The position numbers and the translations under genes were made by a program. This document shows, piece by piece, positions 1-9,480 of a DNA stretch of 64,000 nucleotides. Numbering within the stretch: the stretch's first letter is position 1; each line of letters opens with the position of its first letter. The notes beneath the pieces are model-generated. The model ran no database searches. It was not told where the DNA came from and saw only the letters and a list, made by a program, of their open reading frames with translations. The DNA is from Hyphomicrobiales bacterium (lineage in GTDB: Bacteria; Pseudomonadota; Alphaproteobacteria; Rhizobiales; Phreatobacteraceae). The DNA is taken from positions 1-64,000 of the forward strand of contig JAFKKV010000016.1 in NCBI GenBank assembly GCA_017304475.1, read 5' to 3'.

Positions 1-1
1 C

Positions 2-100
2 ACCGTCGAAACCCACGAAAACTGGATGGAGGCCAACCGATACCTCAACATGGACGACCTCAGAGAACACAAGAAAATCGCTCTCCGCCAAGCCGCCTAG
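2..100 (+). CDS. C-terminal tail of an unidentified protein (cut by window edge)
   Basis: An open frame enters from the left edge and ends at a TAG at 98-100, giving 32 residues that end in KIALRQAA. It is rich in charged residues (Asp, Glu, Lys, Arg) and less GC-rich than its neighbours. I do not recognise the family. The basic, helical character would suit the end of a transposase or DNA-binding protein, but nothing visible proves this. The 226 bases after it, up to the adhesin stop codon at 327, hold no gene I can support. Confidence 0.35.
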   Translation, partial: TVETHENWMEANRYLNMDDLREHKKIALRQAA

Positions 101-326
101 CCGGCCGCGCCGACCGCCCTAATTTGCAGAACTTGACGCACACAACCAAGTTTCCGATTCATCGGATCCCCGCATGCATCTGAACCGGCAGGCAAATCCG
201 GCCGGCACGAGGGAGCGCCCGCCGGCCGGCCGTATTGCGACGAGGCGAATCGCCTGCGCATTCAAAGCACTGCTGTCCGATCCAGCCCGCCAAGCCCCAT
301 GCCCAAGCCGGCTCGGGACCATGCCG

Positions 327-3300
327 TCACGGCGTCGCGAAACAGGCAGCCGATCCCAGGCCCAGGCAGACCATGCTGCCGTTGAAGCGCGGATCTTCGA
401 CAAGGCCTTTCGCGGGAGCTCCGGCCAGCATGGCGAAGGCCTTCATGGCGTAGAGCGATGCCGGTCCGATGCTATTGGCCCGCGACGCCCAATCGACCGC
501 GCTGGCAAGCTCGCTGCCCGAGGCGCCGGCCGGCGTGACCGAGAGGCTGCCGGCCTGGAATGTCACGAGATAATTGGCCGACGCGACCAAAGAGCCCTGG
601 GTGATGGCATAGCTGCCCGGTCCGCTGGTCGCGGTCGCCGAGGTCGCGAGTTCACCCGACAGGCTGTCGCCATTGACGAGGCCCCGGCCGCCAATGCCAT
701 AGGTGAGCGGCGGATTTGGCTGGCCGGCGAGCCGGCTGAGGTCGTTGGCCGTGATGGTAATGGCGCGCTGGGTGATCGTCAGGTTCGCGCCGACAACGGT
801 CAGGGCGTAGTTCGAGGACGCCGCCAGCGTCCCCTGGGTGATGCCGTAGCTGCCGACATCGGAGGTTGCGGTGGCGCTCGTTGCGAACCCACCGGTCAGG
901 CTGTCGCCATTGACCAGCGAACCGGACGTCACCCCGTAGCTGAAGGCCGGATTGGCGTCGCCATAGACCCTGGACGCGGCATTGGCGGTCACCGTGATCG
1001 CCCGCTGGTTCACCGTCAGGCTGGCGCCCGCATAGGTCACGGCATAGTTCGAGGAAGCCGCCAGCGTTCCCTGGGTGATGCCGTAGAGACCGACATTGGA
1101 GGTGGCCGTGGCTGATGTCGCCAAGGCGCCGCTCAGGGTGTCCCCGTTGACCAGCGAACCGGACGTCACCCCATAGGTGAAGGTCGGATTGGCGTCTCCG
1201 TAATCCCGGGAAGCGGCGTTGGCGGTCACCGTGATCGCCCGCTGGTTCACCGTCAGGTTGGCGCCCGCATAGGTCACAGCGTAGTTCGAGGACGCAGCCA
1301 GCGTTCCCTGGGTGATGCCGTAGAGACCGACATTGGAGGTGGCCGTGGCCGATGTCGTCAAGGCGCCGCTCAGCGTATCGCCGTTGACCAGCGAGCCGGA
1401 CGTCACGCCATAGGTGAAGGCCGGGTTGGTGTCGCCATAGGTCCTGGAAGCGGCATCAGCAGTCACCGTGATCGCCCGTTGCGTCACCGTCAGGTTCGCG
1501 CCGGCATAGCTCACGAGATAGTTCGGGTTGTTCGCCGTCGTCACCGTCCCCTGGGTAATGCCATAAGCGCCGACAGCGCTGCTGCCATCCGCCGTGGTCG
1601 CGAGCGTCCCGGTCAGCGCGGCGCCCGCGCCGAGCGACGTGGTGGTGAAGGTCAGAACCGGATTGGCGTCGCCATAGGCCCGGCTGAGCGCATTGGCGGT
1701 GACCGTCACGGCGCGCTGGTTCACCGTCAGGCTCGCGCCCGCATAGGTCACGGCATAGTTCGAGGAGGCCGCCAGCGTCCCCTGAGTGATGCCGTAGAGG
1801 CCGACATTGGAGGTCGCCGTGGCCGACGTCGCCAAGGCGCCGCTCAGAGTGTCGCCGTTGACCAGCGAACCGGACGTCACGCCATAGGTGAAGGCCGGGT
1901 TGGTGTCGCCGTAGTCCCTGAAGGCAGCATTGGCGGTCACCGTGATCGCGCGCTGGCTCACCGTCAGGTTCGCGCCGGCATAGGTCACGGCATAGTTCGA
2001 GGATGCGGCCAGCGTTCCCTGGGTGATGCCATAGAGGCCGACATCGGAGGTGGCCGTGGCTGATGTCGTCAAGGCGCCGGTCAAGGTGTCGCCGTTGACC
2101 AGCGAACCGGACGTCACTCCATAGGTGAGGGTCGGGTTGGCGTCGCCATAGGCCCTGGACGCACCATTGGCGGTCACCGTGATCGCCCGCTGGCCTACCG
2201 ACAGGTTGGCGCCCGCATAGGTCACGGCATAGTTCGATGACGCAGCCAGCGTTCCCTGGGTGATGCCATAGAGACCGACATTGGAGGTGGCCGTGGCCGA
2301 TGTCGTCAAGGCGCCGCTGAGGGTGTCGCCGTTGACCAGCGAGCCGGAGGTCACGCCATAGGTGAAGGCCGGATTGGCGTCGCCATAGGCCCGGGAGGCG
2401 GCGTCGGCGGTCACCGTGATCGCCCGCTGCGTTACCGTCAGGTTCGCGCCCGCATAGGTCACGGCATAGTTCGAGGACGCAGCCAGCGTTCCCTGGGTGA
2501 TGCCATAGAGGCCGACATTGGATGTTGCCGTGGCCGATGTCGCCAAGGCACCGCTCAGCGTGTCGCCGTTGACCAACGAACCGGAGGTCACGCCATAGGT
2601 GAAGACCGGATTGGCGTCGCCATAGGCCCTGGAAGCGGCATTGGCGGTCACCGTGATCGCCCGCTGCGTCACCGTCAGGTTCGCGCCGGAATAGCTGACG
2701 ACATAGTTCGGGTTGTTCGCCGTCGTCACCGTCCCCTGGGTAATGCCATAGGATCCGACGGCACTCGTGCCGTTGGCCACGCTCGCCAGCGTGCCGGTCA
2801 GCGCGGCCCCCGCACCGAGCGACGTCGTGGTGAAGGTGAAGACCGGATTGGCGTCGCCGTAAGCCCTGCTCGCGGTATTGGCCGTGACGGTGACCGCGCG
2901 CGCCGAAACGGTGAGGTTCCCACCGACATAAGTGATCGCGTAATTGGCATTGGCCAGGGTTCCCTGGGTGATGCCGTAGCTCCCGACATTGGATGTGGCC
3001 GTCGCCGCGCTGGCCAAAGCTCCGCCCAGCGTGTCGCCATTGATGAGCGAGCCCGCAGTCACCCCATAGGTGAAGGCCGGGTTGGCGTCACCGTAATCCC
3101 TGGAGGCGGTATTGGCCGTCACCGTGATGGCGCGCGGCGTGACGGTGAGGTTCGCGCCGACATAGGTGATGGCATAGTTCGAGGACGCCGCGAGCGACCC
3201 CATTGTGATTGCATAGGCGCCCACCCCTGACGTGCCATTGGCGCTGGTGGCGAGACTGCCCGACAGCGTGTCGCCATTGACGAGCGAACCCGAGGTCAAA

Positions 3301-6300
3301 AGATAGGTCAGCGCCGGATTGGCGTCGCCATAACCTCGGGTCGCGGCACTGGCCGTCACGGTCAGCGGGCGGGCGGCGACCGTCAGCTGCCCGCCGGAGA
3401 GATAGACGAAACGTGTCGCCCCGCCATTGGCGAAGCTCCCGACCGCGCCGGTTCCAACCGATGTCGAATAGCTGCCGACGCCGCTCGTGATCGTCGCCGT
3501 GGTCGAATAGCTCACCGCTGTCGTGATGGTGTTCCAGCGGCCCGCGCCATAATAGGTGGCGTCGGTCGGATTGGCGTCGCCGTAATAGCGGGTCGCGGCA
3601 CCCGACACGCCGACGACACCGGAGACGCCAAAGAGCTCCGGCCGGTAGCTGGCATTGGCCGGCGCCCATACCGTCGGGTCGAAGCCGACGAAATTGGCCG
3701 CCACCTGCATTTGCGCCGTGGTCAGTCCGGCGCCGCCATCACTGTCGGCCAGGCCGGAGGTCTGGACATTCCAATAGGAATTGGTCGTGGTGCCCCCGGC
3801 ATTGGTGGTGCCGACCAGGCCGCCAAGATAATTGGCGGCGCTGACCGCTCCGGTCGAATAGGACTGGCTGATCGCACCTCCGGCATTCCAGCCGACCAGG
3901 CCGCCCGCTCCCCAATTGCCGTTGACCGTGCCAGTCGCATAGGACTGGGTGACGACGCCGTAATTGGTGCCGACCAGGCCACCGGCCCAGAATGACGAGG
4001 CGCCGTTGACGGTGCCGGTCGCATAGGACTGCTCGACCCGGCCCCGGTTGGTGCCGACAAGCCCGCCGACTCCCTGGCTGCCGGACGAAGCGGTGACACT
4101 GCCGGTGGCATAGGACTGGCTGACCTTCCCCACCCCTTCGTTCATGCCGACGAGGCCGCCGGTATTGTAGCCGCCACTGACGGCGGCCGAACTCGATACG
4201 CCAGTGACAATCGTGCCCATGCTTCGGCCGATGACAGTACCGGTATACTGATTGCCGGCGATGCTGCCGCCAATGACGGAGACATTGCTGACCGATCCCT
4301 GCCAGGTGAGGCCGAAGAGGCCGACATTGTCCTCGGTCGGCCGGTTGATCGTCAGATTGGTGATCTTGTGGCCCTGACCGTCGAAATTGCCGGAATATTC
4401 AGTACCAAAGCTCTGGCCGATCGGGACGAAACCCGCACCGCCGTTCCAGCCGCTGGTGACGGTGGCGTCGATATCGCGGCCGAGCGCATAATTGCCGCCG
4501 CTATTGGTCGCCATGGCCTGCAACTGGCTGAGCGTATTGACCAGCATATAGGCCGTGGTCGGGCCGGTCGAAGCCGCGCTGTAATCGGTCGGGGCGGCAT
4601 AATTGGCGGTGTTGTAATAGATCCGCGTCGTGCCATTGGCGAGGCTGACCGTGCCGAGCAGGCTGACCGTGCCGGTGCCGGTGCCGGTCGCGTCGGACTG
4701 AAGGACGAGCCCGGCCCCGCCGGCGCTATTGCTGATGCTGACGCCGGCATTCACGGTGATGTTGCGATAGGCCGACAGCGTCAGCGTCGTCGGCGATGTC
4801 CAGGTGACGCTGTTGGCCACCGTGATGTCGCCGGACTGCGCGCCACCCGCACCCGTGGTGACCTTCACATTGGCGCCGGCCAGCGCGTTCTGCAGCGTGG
4901 TGACATTGATGACGCTGTTGTTGCCGGTGGCGCTGAAGCCGGATTGGTTCGCGTCCACGCCGTTGGAGATCGTCACGTCATAGGGGTCGAGCAGCAGGTC
5001 GCCGAAGCGGCCGAGCACCGCCGAGAGATCGGTGAAGCCGGTATAGCCGAGACGGGCCTTGCCGGAGACCTCGGCGAAGCCGCCATCGCCACCCTGGGCG
5101 CCGCCGCGGGCCGTGATCAGGCCGGCGAAACGCGTGTCGAGATCCGACCAGACGATGACCCGGCCGCCATTGCCTGATCGCAGCGCATCGGCCCGGATCG
5201 TCGTCGCCGCGTCGATCGTCGTGGTCTCGGCCCGCTGCAGCGTGCCCGTACCCTGATAGTCGCCGCCAATGCGGATCTGGCCGCCGCCGTCGCGCCCCGA
5301 AGCGTCGAGAGCGGCGCCGCGCATGTCGATGGTGCGTGCCGTCACCGTGATCCGCCCGCCGGTCGCAGGTGCCGCCGCTCGGGTCGGGCGCGCCGGCCGG
5401 GTCTGGCTCGCATGGCGCTGGCGGGTGGAGACATCAAGCCGGCCGGTCACCGTCACCGCACCGTCGCCGCCACCGAGGATGATCTCGCCCTGCCGGCCGG
5501 AGACCGAACGGGCCTCGACCACGCCGGAGAGATTGACCGCCTGGCGCACCGCGTCGCGCGCCTGCGCCGCCCGGATCTCGACCCGCCCGCCATCGGCGCT
5601 GATCCGGCCGGAATGGGTGACGAGTGCACCATTGCCCTGGGTCTTGGTGGGCAGCGCCACCTGCAGGAAGCCGTCGCCGGAGAGATCCAGCGTCGCCTGC
5701 TCGCCCGAGCCGAGGCCGACCCGCCCGAGCGGCACCGAGATGGTGCCGGCATTGTCGACCGAGCCGCCGATGAGCGCCGCATAGCCGCCCCGGCCGATAT
5801 TGATCGCGCCGGCATTGGAGACGGCGGCGGAAGAGCCACTGCCGGTGAAGGTGCGCCGGCCGGCATTGAAGTCCTCGTCGGAAATGCCCAGCGTGGAAGC
5901 CACGAAGCCGGCGGCATTGACCGTGCCGGTCGGGGTGATGGCGATGCCGTTGGGATTGACCAGGAAGACCTGGCCATTGGCATTGATCTGGCCCGCAATG
6001 GTCGACTGGGTATTGCCAGTGACCCGGTTGAGCAAAGCCGAGGAAGAGGAAGGCTGGACGATGTTGACGGTGGCGCCCGCCCCTACCGAGAAGCTCTGCC
6101 AGTTAACCACCGCCGAGCCGGTCGACTGGTTGATAGTCATCTGGGTCGCCGAGGGCGTGGCGATGGTCACCCCACCCGAGGCCACCGTGCCGCCGGTCGG
6201 CAGCGCCTGGCCATAGGCCGCCGAGGCGCTGACCAGCGCGGTGGAGGCGAGCAATAGGGTTGCAAGCGAGCCGTGCAATGGCCTGACAGGAGCTCCAACC

Positions 6301-6308
6301 CAACTCAT
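327..6308 (-). CDS. Filamentous-haemagglutinin-like secreted adhesin with GLUG and MBG repeats (TpsA type)
   Basis: A 1993-residue protein. The ATG at 6308 is preferred over an in-frame ATG at 6395 because GAGAGG lies 7 bases before it and a signal peptide of about 35 residues, ending near AYGQA, follows directly. Residues 36-150 match the TPS (haemagglutination activity) secretion domain, with NWQSFSVGAG, LLNRVTG and VNPNGI. Residues about 660-860 hold GLUG motifs (GGLVG...QSYATG). Residues about 979-1926 are twelve MBG repeats of about 79 residues, each opening RAITVTAN and containing YGDANP. Such proteins are normally exported by an outer-membrane TpsB partner and act as surface adhesins. 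No TpsB gene is visible here. The C-terminus ends with a Cys pair (VCLGLGSAAC) rather than an autotransporter barrel. Confidence 0.85.
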   Translation of the reverse strand: MSWVGAPVRPLHGSLATLLLASTALVSASAAYGQALPTGGTVASGGVTIATPSATQMTINQSTGSAVVNWQSFSVGAGATVNIVQPSSSSALLNRVTGNTQSTIAGQINANGQVFLVNPNGIAITPTGTVNAAGFVASTLGISDEDFNAGRRTFTGSGSSAAVSNAGAINIGRGGYAALIGGSVDNAGTISVPLGRVGLGSGEQATLDLSGDGFLQVALPTKTQGNGALVTHSGRISADGGRVEIRAAQARDAVRQAVNLSGVVEARSVSGRQGEIILGGGDGAVTVTGRLDVSTRQRHASQTRPARPTRAAAPATGGRITVTARTIDMRGAALDASGRDGGGQIRIGGDYQGTGTLQRAETTTIDAATTIRADALRSGNGGRVIVWSDLDTRFAGLITARGGAQGGDGGFAEVSGKARLGYTGFTDLSAVLGRFGDLLLDPYDVTISNGVDANQSGFSATGNNSVINVTTLQNALAGANVKVTTGAGGAQSGDITVANSVTWTSPTTLTLSAYRNITVNAGVSISNSAGGAGLVLQSDATGTGTGTVSLLGTVSLANGTTRIYYNTANYAAPTDYSAASTGPTTAYMLVNTLSQLQAMATNSGGNYALGRDIDATVTSGWNGGAGFVPIGQSFGTEYSGNFDGQGHKITNLTINRPTEDNVGLFGLTWQGSVSNVSVIGGSIAGNQYTGTVIGRSMGTIVTGVSSSAAVSGGYNTGGLVGMNEGVGKVSQSYATGSVTASSGSQGVGGLVGTNRGRVEQSYATGTVNGASSFWAGGLVGTNYGVVTQSYATGTVNGNWGAGGLVGWNAGGAISQSYSTGAVSAANYLGGLVGTTNAGGTTTNSYWNVQTSGLADSDGGAGLTTAQMQVAANFVGFDPTVWAPANASYRPELFGVSGVVGVSGAATRYYGDANPTDATYYGAGRWNTITTAVSYSTTATITSGVGSYSTSVGTGAVGSFANGGATRFVYLSGGQLTVAARPLTVTASAATRGYGDANPALTYLLTSGSLVNGDTLSGSLATSANGTSGVGAYAITMGSLAASSNYAITYVGANLTVTPRAITVTANTASRDYGDANPAFTYGVTAGSLINGDTLGGALASAATATSNVGSYGITQGTLANANYAITYVGGNLTVSARAVTVTANTASRAYGDANPVFTFTTTSLGAGAALTGTLASVANGTSAVGSYGITQGTVTTANNPNYVVSYSGANLTVTQRAITVTANAASRAYGDANPVFTYGVTSGSLVNGDTLSGALATSATATSNVGLYGITQGTLAASSNYAVTYAGANLTVTQRAITVTADAASRAYGDANPAFTYGVTSGSLVNGDTLSGALTTSATATSNVGLYGITQGTLAASSNYAVTYAGANLSVGQRAITVTANGASRAYGDANPTLTYGVTSGSLVNGDTLTGALTTSATATSDVGLYGITQGTLAASSNYAVTYAGANLTVSQRAITVTANAAFRDYGDTNPAFTYGVTSGSLVNGDTLSGALATSATATSNVGLYGITQGTLAASSNYAVTYAGASLTVNQRAVTVTANALSRAYGDANPVLTFTTTSLGAGAALTGTLATTADGSSAVGAYGITQGTVTTANNPNYLVSYAGANLTVTQRAITVTADAASRTYGDTNPAFTYGVTSGSLVNGDTLSGALTTSATATSNVGLYGITQGTLAASSNYAVTYAGANLTVNQRAITVTANAASRDYGDANPTFTYGVTSGSLVNGDTLSGALATSATATSNVGLYGITQGTLAASSNYAVTYAGASLTVNQRAITVTANAASRVYGDANPAFSYGVTSGSLVNGDSLTGGFATSATATSDVGSYGITQGTLAASSNYALTVVGANLTITQRAITITANDLSRLAGQPNPPLTYGIGGRGLVNGDSLSGELATSATATSGPGSYAITQGSLVASANYLVTFQAGSLSVTPAGASGSELASAVDWASRANSIGPASLYAMKAFAMLAGAPAKGLVEDPRFNGSMVCLGLGSAACFATP
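530..3371 (-). repeat. Twelve tandem ~237-bp MBG-domain repeats
   Basis: The coding repeats have a period of about 237 bp. Numbered in the reading direction from 3371 down, units 4-7 and 9-11 are very similar and units 1, 2 and 12 more diverged. Units 3 and 8 share a distinct variant (FTTTSLGAGAALTG in place of GVTSGSLVNGDTLSG, and TTANNPNY in place of AASSNY). A thirteenth, degenerate unit (YYGDANPTDA) precedes unit 1. The pattern indicates growth by unequal exchange, and copy number may vary between strains. Confidence 0.9.
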
Positions 6309-6506
6309 CGCGACCTCTCGACAGTGCACTTGGCCCGGCCCAAAGGCCGCCGATGGCGCACGGGGGCGCCATCTCACCAACCGTAAGCTGTGCATCCGTC
6401 GCGCGGCGTTGTCGTCGCACTCAGCGCAAAGAGACCTCTCATTGCGCGCAAAAGGACGAATTCCGCGATGAAATCGACCGGATCACCAGCAACCGGGCGC
6501 CGAGGC

Positions 6507-7277
6507 TCAGCGCTTGCGCGCCAGGAAGGCCTGCATATGCGCCTGCGGTTCGCCGGTGGCGAAAGCCTGGCCGAAGACCGGGACGCTCGCGGCGATCGCC
6601 TGGCTCAGCGGCAGTTCCTCGAACTGCCGCAGCAGCGCCTTTTGCGCGCGGATCGCTTCCGGCCCGCAGGCAAGAACCGGCGCAAGAGCCTGGTCCACCG
6701 CCGCGTCCAGGTCGCCGGGCGAAGCGATCACATCCACCAGGCCCCAATCGAGCGCGGTCCTGGCATCGATGGTGGCGCCGGTGAGGAGCAGCCAGCGCGC
6801 CCTGCCCGCGCCGATCAGCCGTGGCATCAAGGCGGCATGGATCACCGAGGGAATGCCGACCTTGACCTCCGGCATGGCAAACTTGGCGGTCTCGGCGGCG
6901 ATGCGCATGTCGCAGGCCATGGCGAGTTCCAGGCCGCCGCCGAGGCACCAGCCGCCGATCCGCGCCGCGACCGGGGCGGGAAACCGCCTGACCGCCTCGC
7001 AGAGATCACGCAGGCCCATGATGAAACGCTCGGCCGATGCCGGCTCGAGCCCGGCCATTTCCTTGATGTCGGCGCCGCCGATGAAACTCGTCTCGCCGGC
7101 GCCGGTCAGGATCAAGGCCCTGAGGTCGCGCTCGCCGGCCAGTTCGGCGAGGCCGGCGGTCAGCGCCGCGATGACCGGGCTGCCGAGAATATTCGACTTG
7201 CCGGCATTGCTGATGGTGAGCCTGACTACCCCCTGGCCGCGCCGCTCCACGGCGCAATGGTCGTTGAGCATGGTCAT
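6507..7277 (-). CDS. Enoyl-CoA hydratase/isomerase family protein
   Basis: A 256-residue crotonase-fold protein, the usual family length. The ATG at 7277 is chosen because the family's N-terminus begins here and a purine-rich GAAGAGA precedes it; the 48 residues of open frame upstream look non-coding. Both acid residues of true hydratases are present: Glu117 in GGGLELAM and Glu137 in AMPEVKVG. The oxyanion segments (GGADIKEM, GWCLGGG) are intact. It therefore probably adds water to, or isomerises, an enoyl-CoA in the cytoplasm. It is the last gene of the leftward operon beginning at 13798, after a 193-bp gap. Substrate is unknown; an aromatic or sugar-acid degradation role is only inferred from context. 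Confidence 0.8.
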   Translation of the reverse strand: MTMLNDHCAVERRGQGVVRLTISNAGKSNILGSPVIAALTAGLAELAGERDLRALILTGAGETSFIGGADIKEMAGLEPASAERFIMGLRDLCEAVRRFPAPVAARIGGWCLGGGLELAMACDMRIAAETAKFAMPEVKVGIPSVIHAALMPRLIGAGRARWLLLTGATIDARTALDWGLVDVIASPGDLDAAVDQALAPVLACGPEAIRAQKALLRQFEELPLSQAIAASVPVFGQAFATGEPQAHMQAFLARKR

Positions 7278-7470
7278 GACGGGATCTCTTCTCGCGTGGA
7301 CTTGGATCGCCAGCATTGGCCGTCGGCCACGGCCGGACAAGCCCCTGCCCCGCAAGGCCGGTCCTCTCGGCATATGAACCGGCCCCGATGCCGTCGTCAG
7401 CCATTCCTTGACGCCAGGCAATACGCCTCAGCGGTGCTCGTCGCGCGCACCGGTCAGCCAACCCGCCCGA

Positions 7471-8652
7471 TCAGGGCATCCTGGGCAAGACGACATATTT
7501 GATCGCCTGGCGGAAATGCGTATAGGCGACATGGATCCGGCCGTCCCGGGTCTGCAGGATCGAGGGATAGGACAGTTCGCGGTTCAGCTTTTCGCGCGAA
7601 TTGTTGGTCATGCAATAACCGCTGCCGGTTTCGAGGTCGTGACGGACGGGCCATGTCAGGCCCTCGTCGGAAGAGATCGCCAGGCTCATCGGCGCGCGCG
7701 GCGCCCCCCAGAAAGCGGTCTTTCGCCCAAGGGCCGGATCGTCGATCGCCGCATCGGCCAGGCCGTCCTCGTCCTCGATATCGTCATAGAGCGAGATGCG
7801 CCGGTCGGTCGCGTCCGCCGCGCTGGCATGGTTATAGACCATGGCAAGGCGGCCATCCTGGAGCCGGATCGCCTGGATCGAGGAATTGTTGTTGGGCAGC
7901 GGGGTCGGTTCAGGCGGGCTCCATGTCCGCCCCTGATCGCTGGACCGGCTCCGGTAGACATGGTCGGCGAAACGCGACCTGAAGAAAGCGACGAGCCGGC
8001 CGCCATCCAGTTCGACAATGTTCATGTGCACGCAGCCGGTGCTGCCGGGCACCGTATGGGTCACGAAGCTCGCGCCACCATCGGAGGAGATCTTCACTTC
8101 GCTGATATCGGCATCGCCGACCCATTTCCGGCCAGGCTCGGCCACGCAGCGGAAGATCGGCAGCAGCCAATCGCCATTGGCGAGAAAGACCGGTGGCTGG
8201 CGCACGAAGGTGCCGGGCTCGTCGATCAGCGTTCGGATCGGGCCCCAGGTCAGCCCGTCATCGCGCGATGTCCGGCTCATCACGATGGCCGTGTCCTGAT
8301 TGCCCGAGCGTTGCGAGGTATAGATCAGCCAGAGCAGGCCGTCCGGCGCATGGAACAGGATCGGGTTCTGCTCTGAGCGGGTCGGGTCGTCGGAGAGCTT
8401 GACCGGTTCGGTCCAGGCCGACGGCCCCTTGGGCAGCCGCGAGAAATAGGCGGAAATGTCCGGGATGCCCTCCTGGGTGCCGCCGAACCAGACGCAGGCG
8501 AGGTCGCCGTTCTGAAGCACCAGCAGGTTGGCCGCGTGGTTCTGTACGGTCGGCGCCGGCAGGAAGGCTTCCAGCCGACCTGGTGCGCCCGCCACTGGGC
8601 GCAGAATGCCGTCGAAGGCCACCGCCGGGAGAGTTTCGATGAGCTGGTCCAT
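7471..8652 (-). CDS. Asp-box (BNR) six-bladed propeller protein, sialidase-superfamily
   Basis: 393 residues with four Asp-box motifs of the form SxDxGxTW: SRDDGLTW near 129, SSDGGASF near 189, SSDQGRTW near 237 and SSDEGLTW near 327. This repeat defines the sialidase/neuraminidase beta-propeller superfamily (BNR_2 type). There is no signal peptide, so it is probably cytoplasmic, which is unusual for a host-glycan sialidase. Lying 20 bp from an HpcH/HpaI aldolase and in one operon with an ABC importer, it more likely acts on a small imported carbohydrate or lactone-like compound than on polymeric sialosides. The reaction is not predictable from sequence alone. Confidence 0.7.
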   Translation of the reverse strand: MDQLIETLPAVAFDGILRPVAGAPGRLEAFLPAPTVQNHAANLLVLQNGDLACVWFGGTQEGIPDISAYFSRLPKGPSAWTEPVKLSDDPTRSEQNPILFHAPDGLLWLIYTSQRSGNQDTAIVMSRTSRDDGLTWGPIRTLIDEPGTFVRQPPVFLANGDWLLPIFRCVAEPGRKWVGDADISEVKISSDGGASFVTHTVPGSTGCVHMNIVELDGGRLVAFFRSRFADHVYRSRSSDQGRTWSPPEPTPLPNNNSSIQAIRLQDGRLAMVYNHASAADATDRRISLYDDIEDEDGLADAAIDDPALGRKTAFWGAPRAPMSLAISSDEGLTWPVRHDLETGSGYCMTNNSREKLNRELSYPSILQTRDGRIHVAYTHFRQAIKYVVLPRMP

Positions 8653-8672
8653 GGCGATCTCCAGGCGCGCGA

Positions 8673-9452
8673 TCAGCCGCGCATGTCGCGGGCAAGAGCT
8701 GTGGCAGCGCGGGTGATCACCGAGGTATCGGTGCCGACGCCGACAAAATCGACGCCGTCGGCGAGCCGCCGCTTGGCCTCGGCTTCGTTGGCGGTGAGAT
8801 AGCCGGAAGGCTTGCCGATCGCCTTGAGCCGCCGGAAGGCATCGTCGATGGCCCGCTGCACGGTCGGATGCTGGTTATCTCCGAGATGACCGAGCGAAGC
8901 GGCGAGATCTGCCGGGCCGATGAACACGGCGTCGACGCCGGGAACCGTGGCGATCCGCTCGAGCTGTTCGAGAGCCTCGCCGGTTTCGATCTGGACGATG
9001 ACACAGAGCTCGGCGGCGACCTGGCTGAAATAATCAGGGATCAGGCCGAACTGGGCCGCCCGCGAACTGCCCGAGACGCCACGCACGCCATGCGGCGGGA
9101 AACGGGTATAGGACACCGCGCGCTCGGCCTCCTCCGCGCTCTGCACATAGGGAAACAGCAGCGACTGGGCGCCCGCGTCGAGCAGGCGCTTGACCAGCAC
9201 CATGTCGGACCAGGCCGGCCGCACGATCGGCGCCGTGCCATGCATGGCGAGCGCGCGCAGATGCTCGACCACGCCGGGCAGCTCGTTGGGCGAATGTTCG
9301 GTGTCGATCAGCAACCAGTCGTAACCGCAGCCGGCCAGGAGCTCGGCGAGCAACGGGCTCGCCAGCGTCGAGAACAGCCCGATCTGCTGGCGGCGGCCGA
9401 GGTCCTGCTTGAACTGGTTCTTTGGGAAGATGCGGGTCTGGGAGGCAGTCAC
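8673..9452 (-). CDS. HpcH/HpaI-family class II (metal-dependent) aldolase
   Basis: 259 residues from a GTG at 9452 with AGGA 9 bases before it. The longer open frame upstream runs into the IclR gene and is discarded. The family cleaves 2-keto-3-deoxy acids such as 4-hydroxy-2-oxoheptanedioate or 2-keto-3-deoxy sugar acids to pyruvate (or a keto acid) and an aldehyde. Active-site features are visible: EHSPN with His53, Arg78 in IVRPAW, and the metal ligands Glu156 in QIETGEA and Asp182 in IGPADLAASLG. The gene starts 28 bp after the IclR stop, in the same operon. Pyruvate-forming cleavage of an imported acid is the likely role. Confidence 0.85.
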   Translation of the reverse strand: MTASQTRIFPKNQFKQDLGRRQQIGLFSTLASPLLAELLAGCGYDWLLIDTEHSPNELPGVVEHLRALAMHGTAPIVRPAWSDMVLVKRLLDAGAQSLLFPYVQSAEEAERAVSYTRFPPHGVRGVSGSSRAAQFGLIPDYFSQVAAELCVIVQIETGEALEQLERIATVPGVDAVFIGPADLAASLGHLGDNQHPTVQRAIDDAFRRLKAIGKPSGYLTANEAEAKRRLADGVDFVGVGTDTSVITRAATALARDMRG

Positions 9453-9480
9453 GGGGTCAGGTCCTGTTGAGACGAAGGCG

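Noticed and set aside
530-3371. Regular repeats considered as a CRISPR array or satellite
   Set aside because: The period is about 237 bp, all in one reading frame, and encodes MBG domains.
7471-8652. Asp-box protein as a host-directed sialidase
   Set aside because: No signal peptide, and the operon is metabolic; the sialidase name is kept only at superfamily level.
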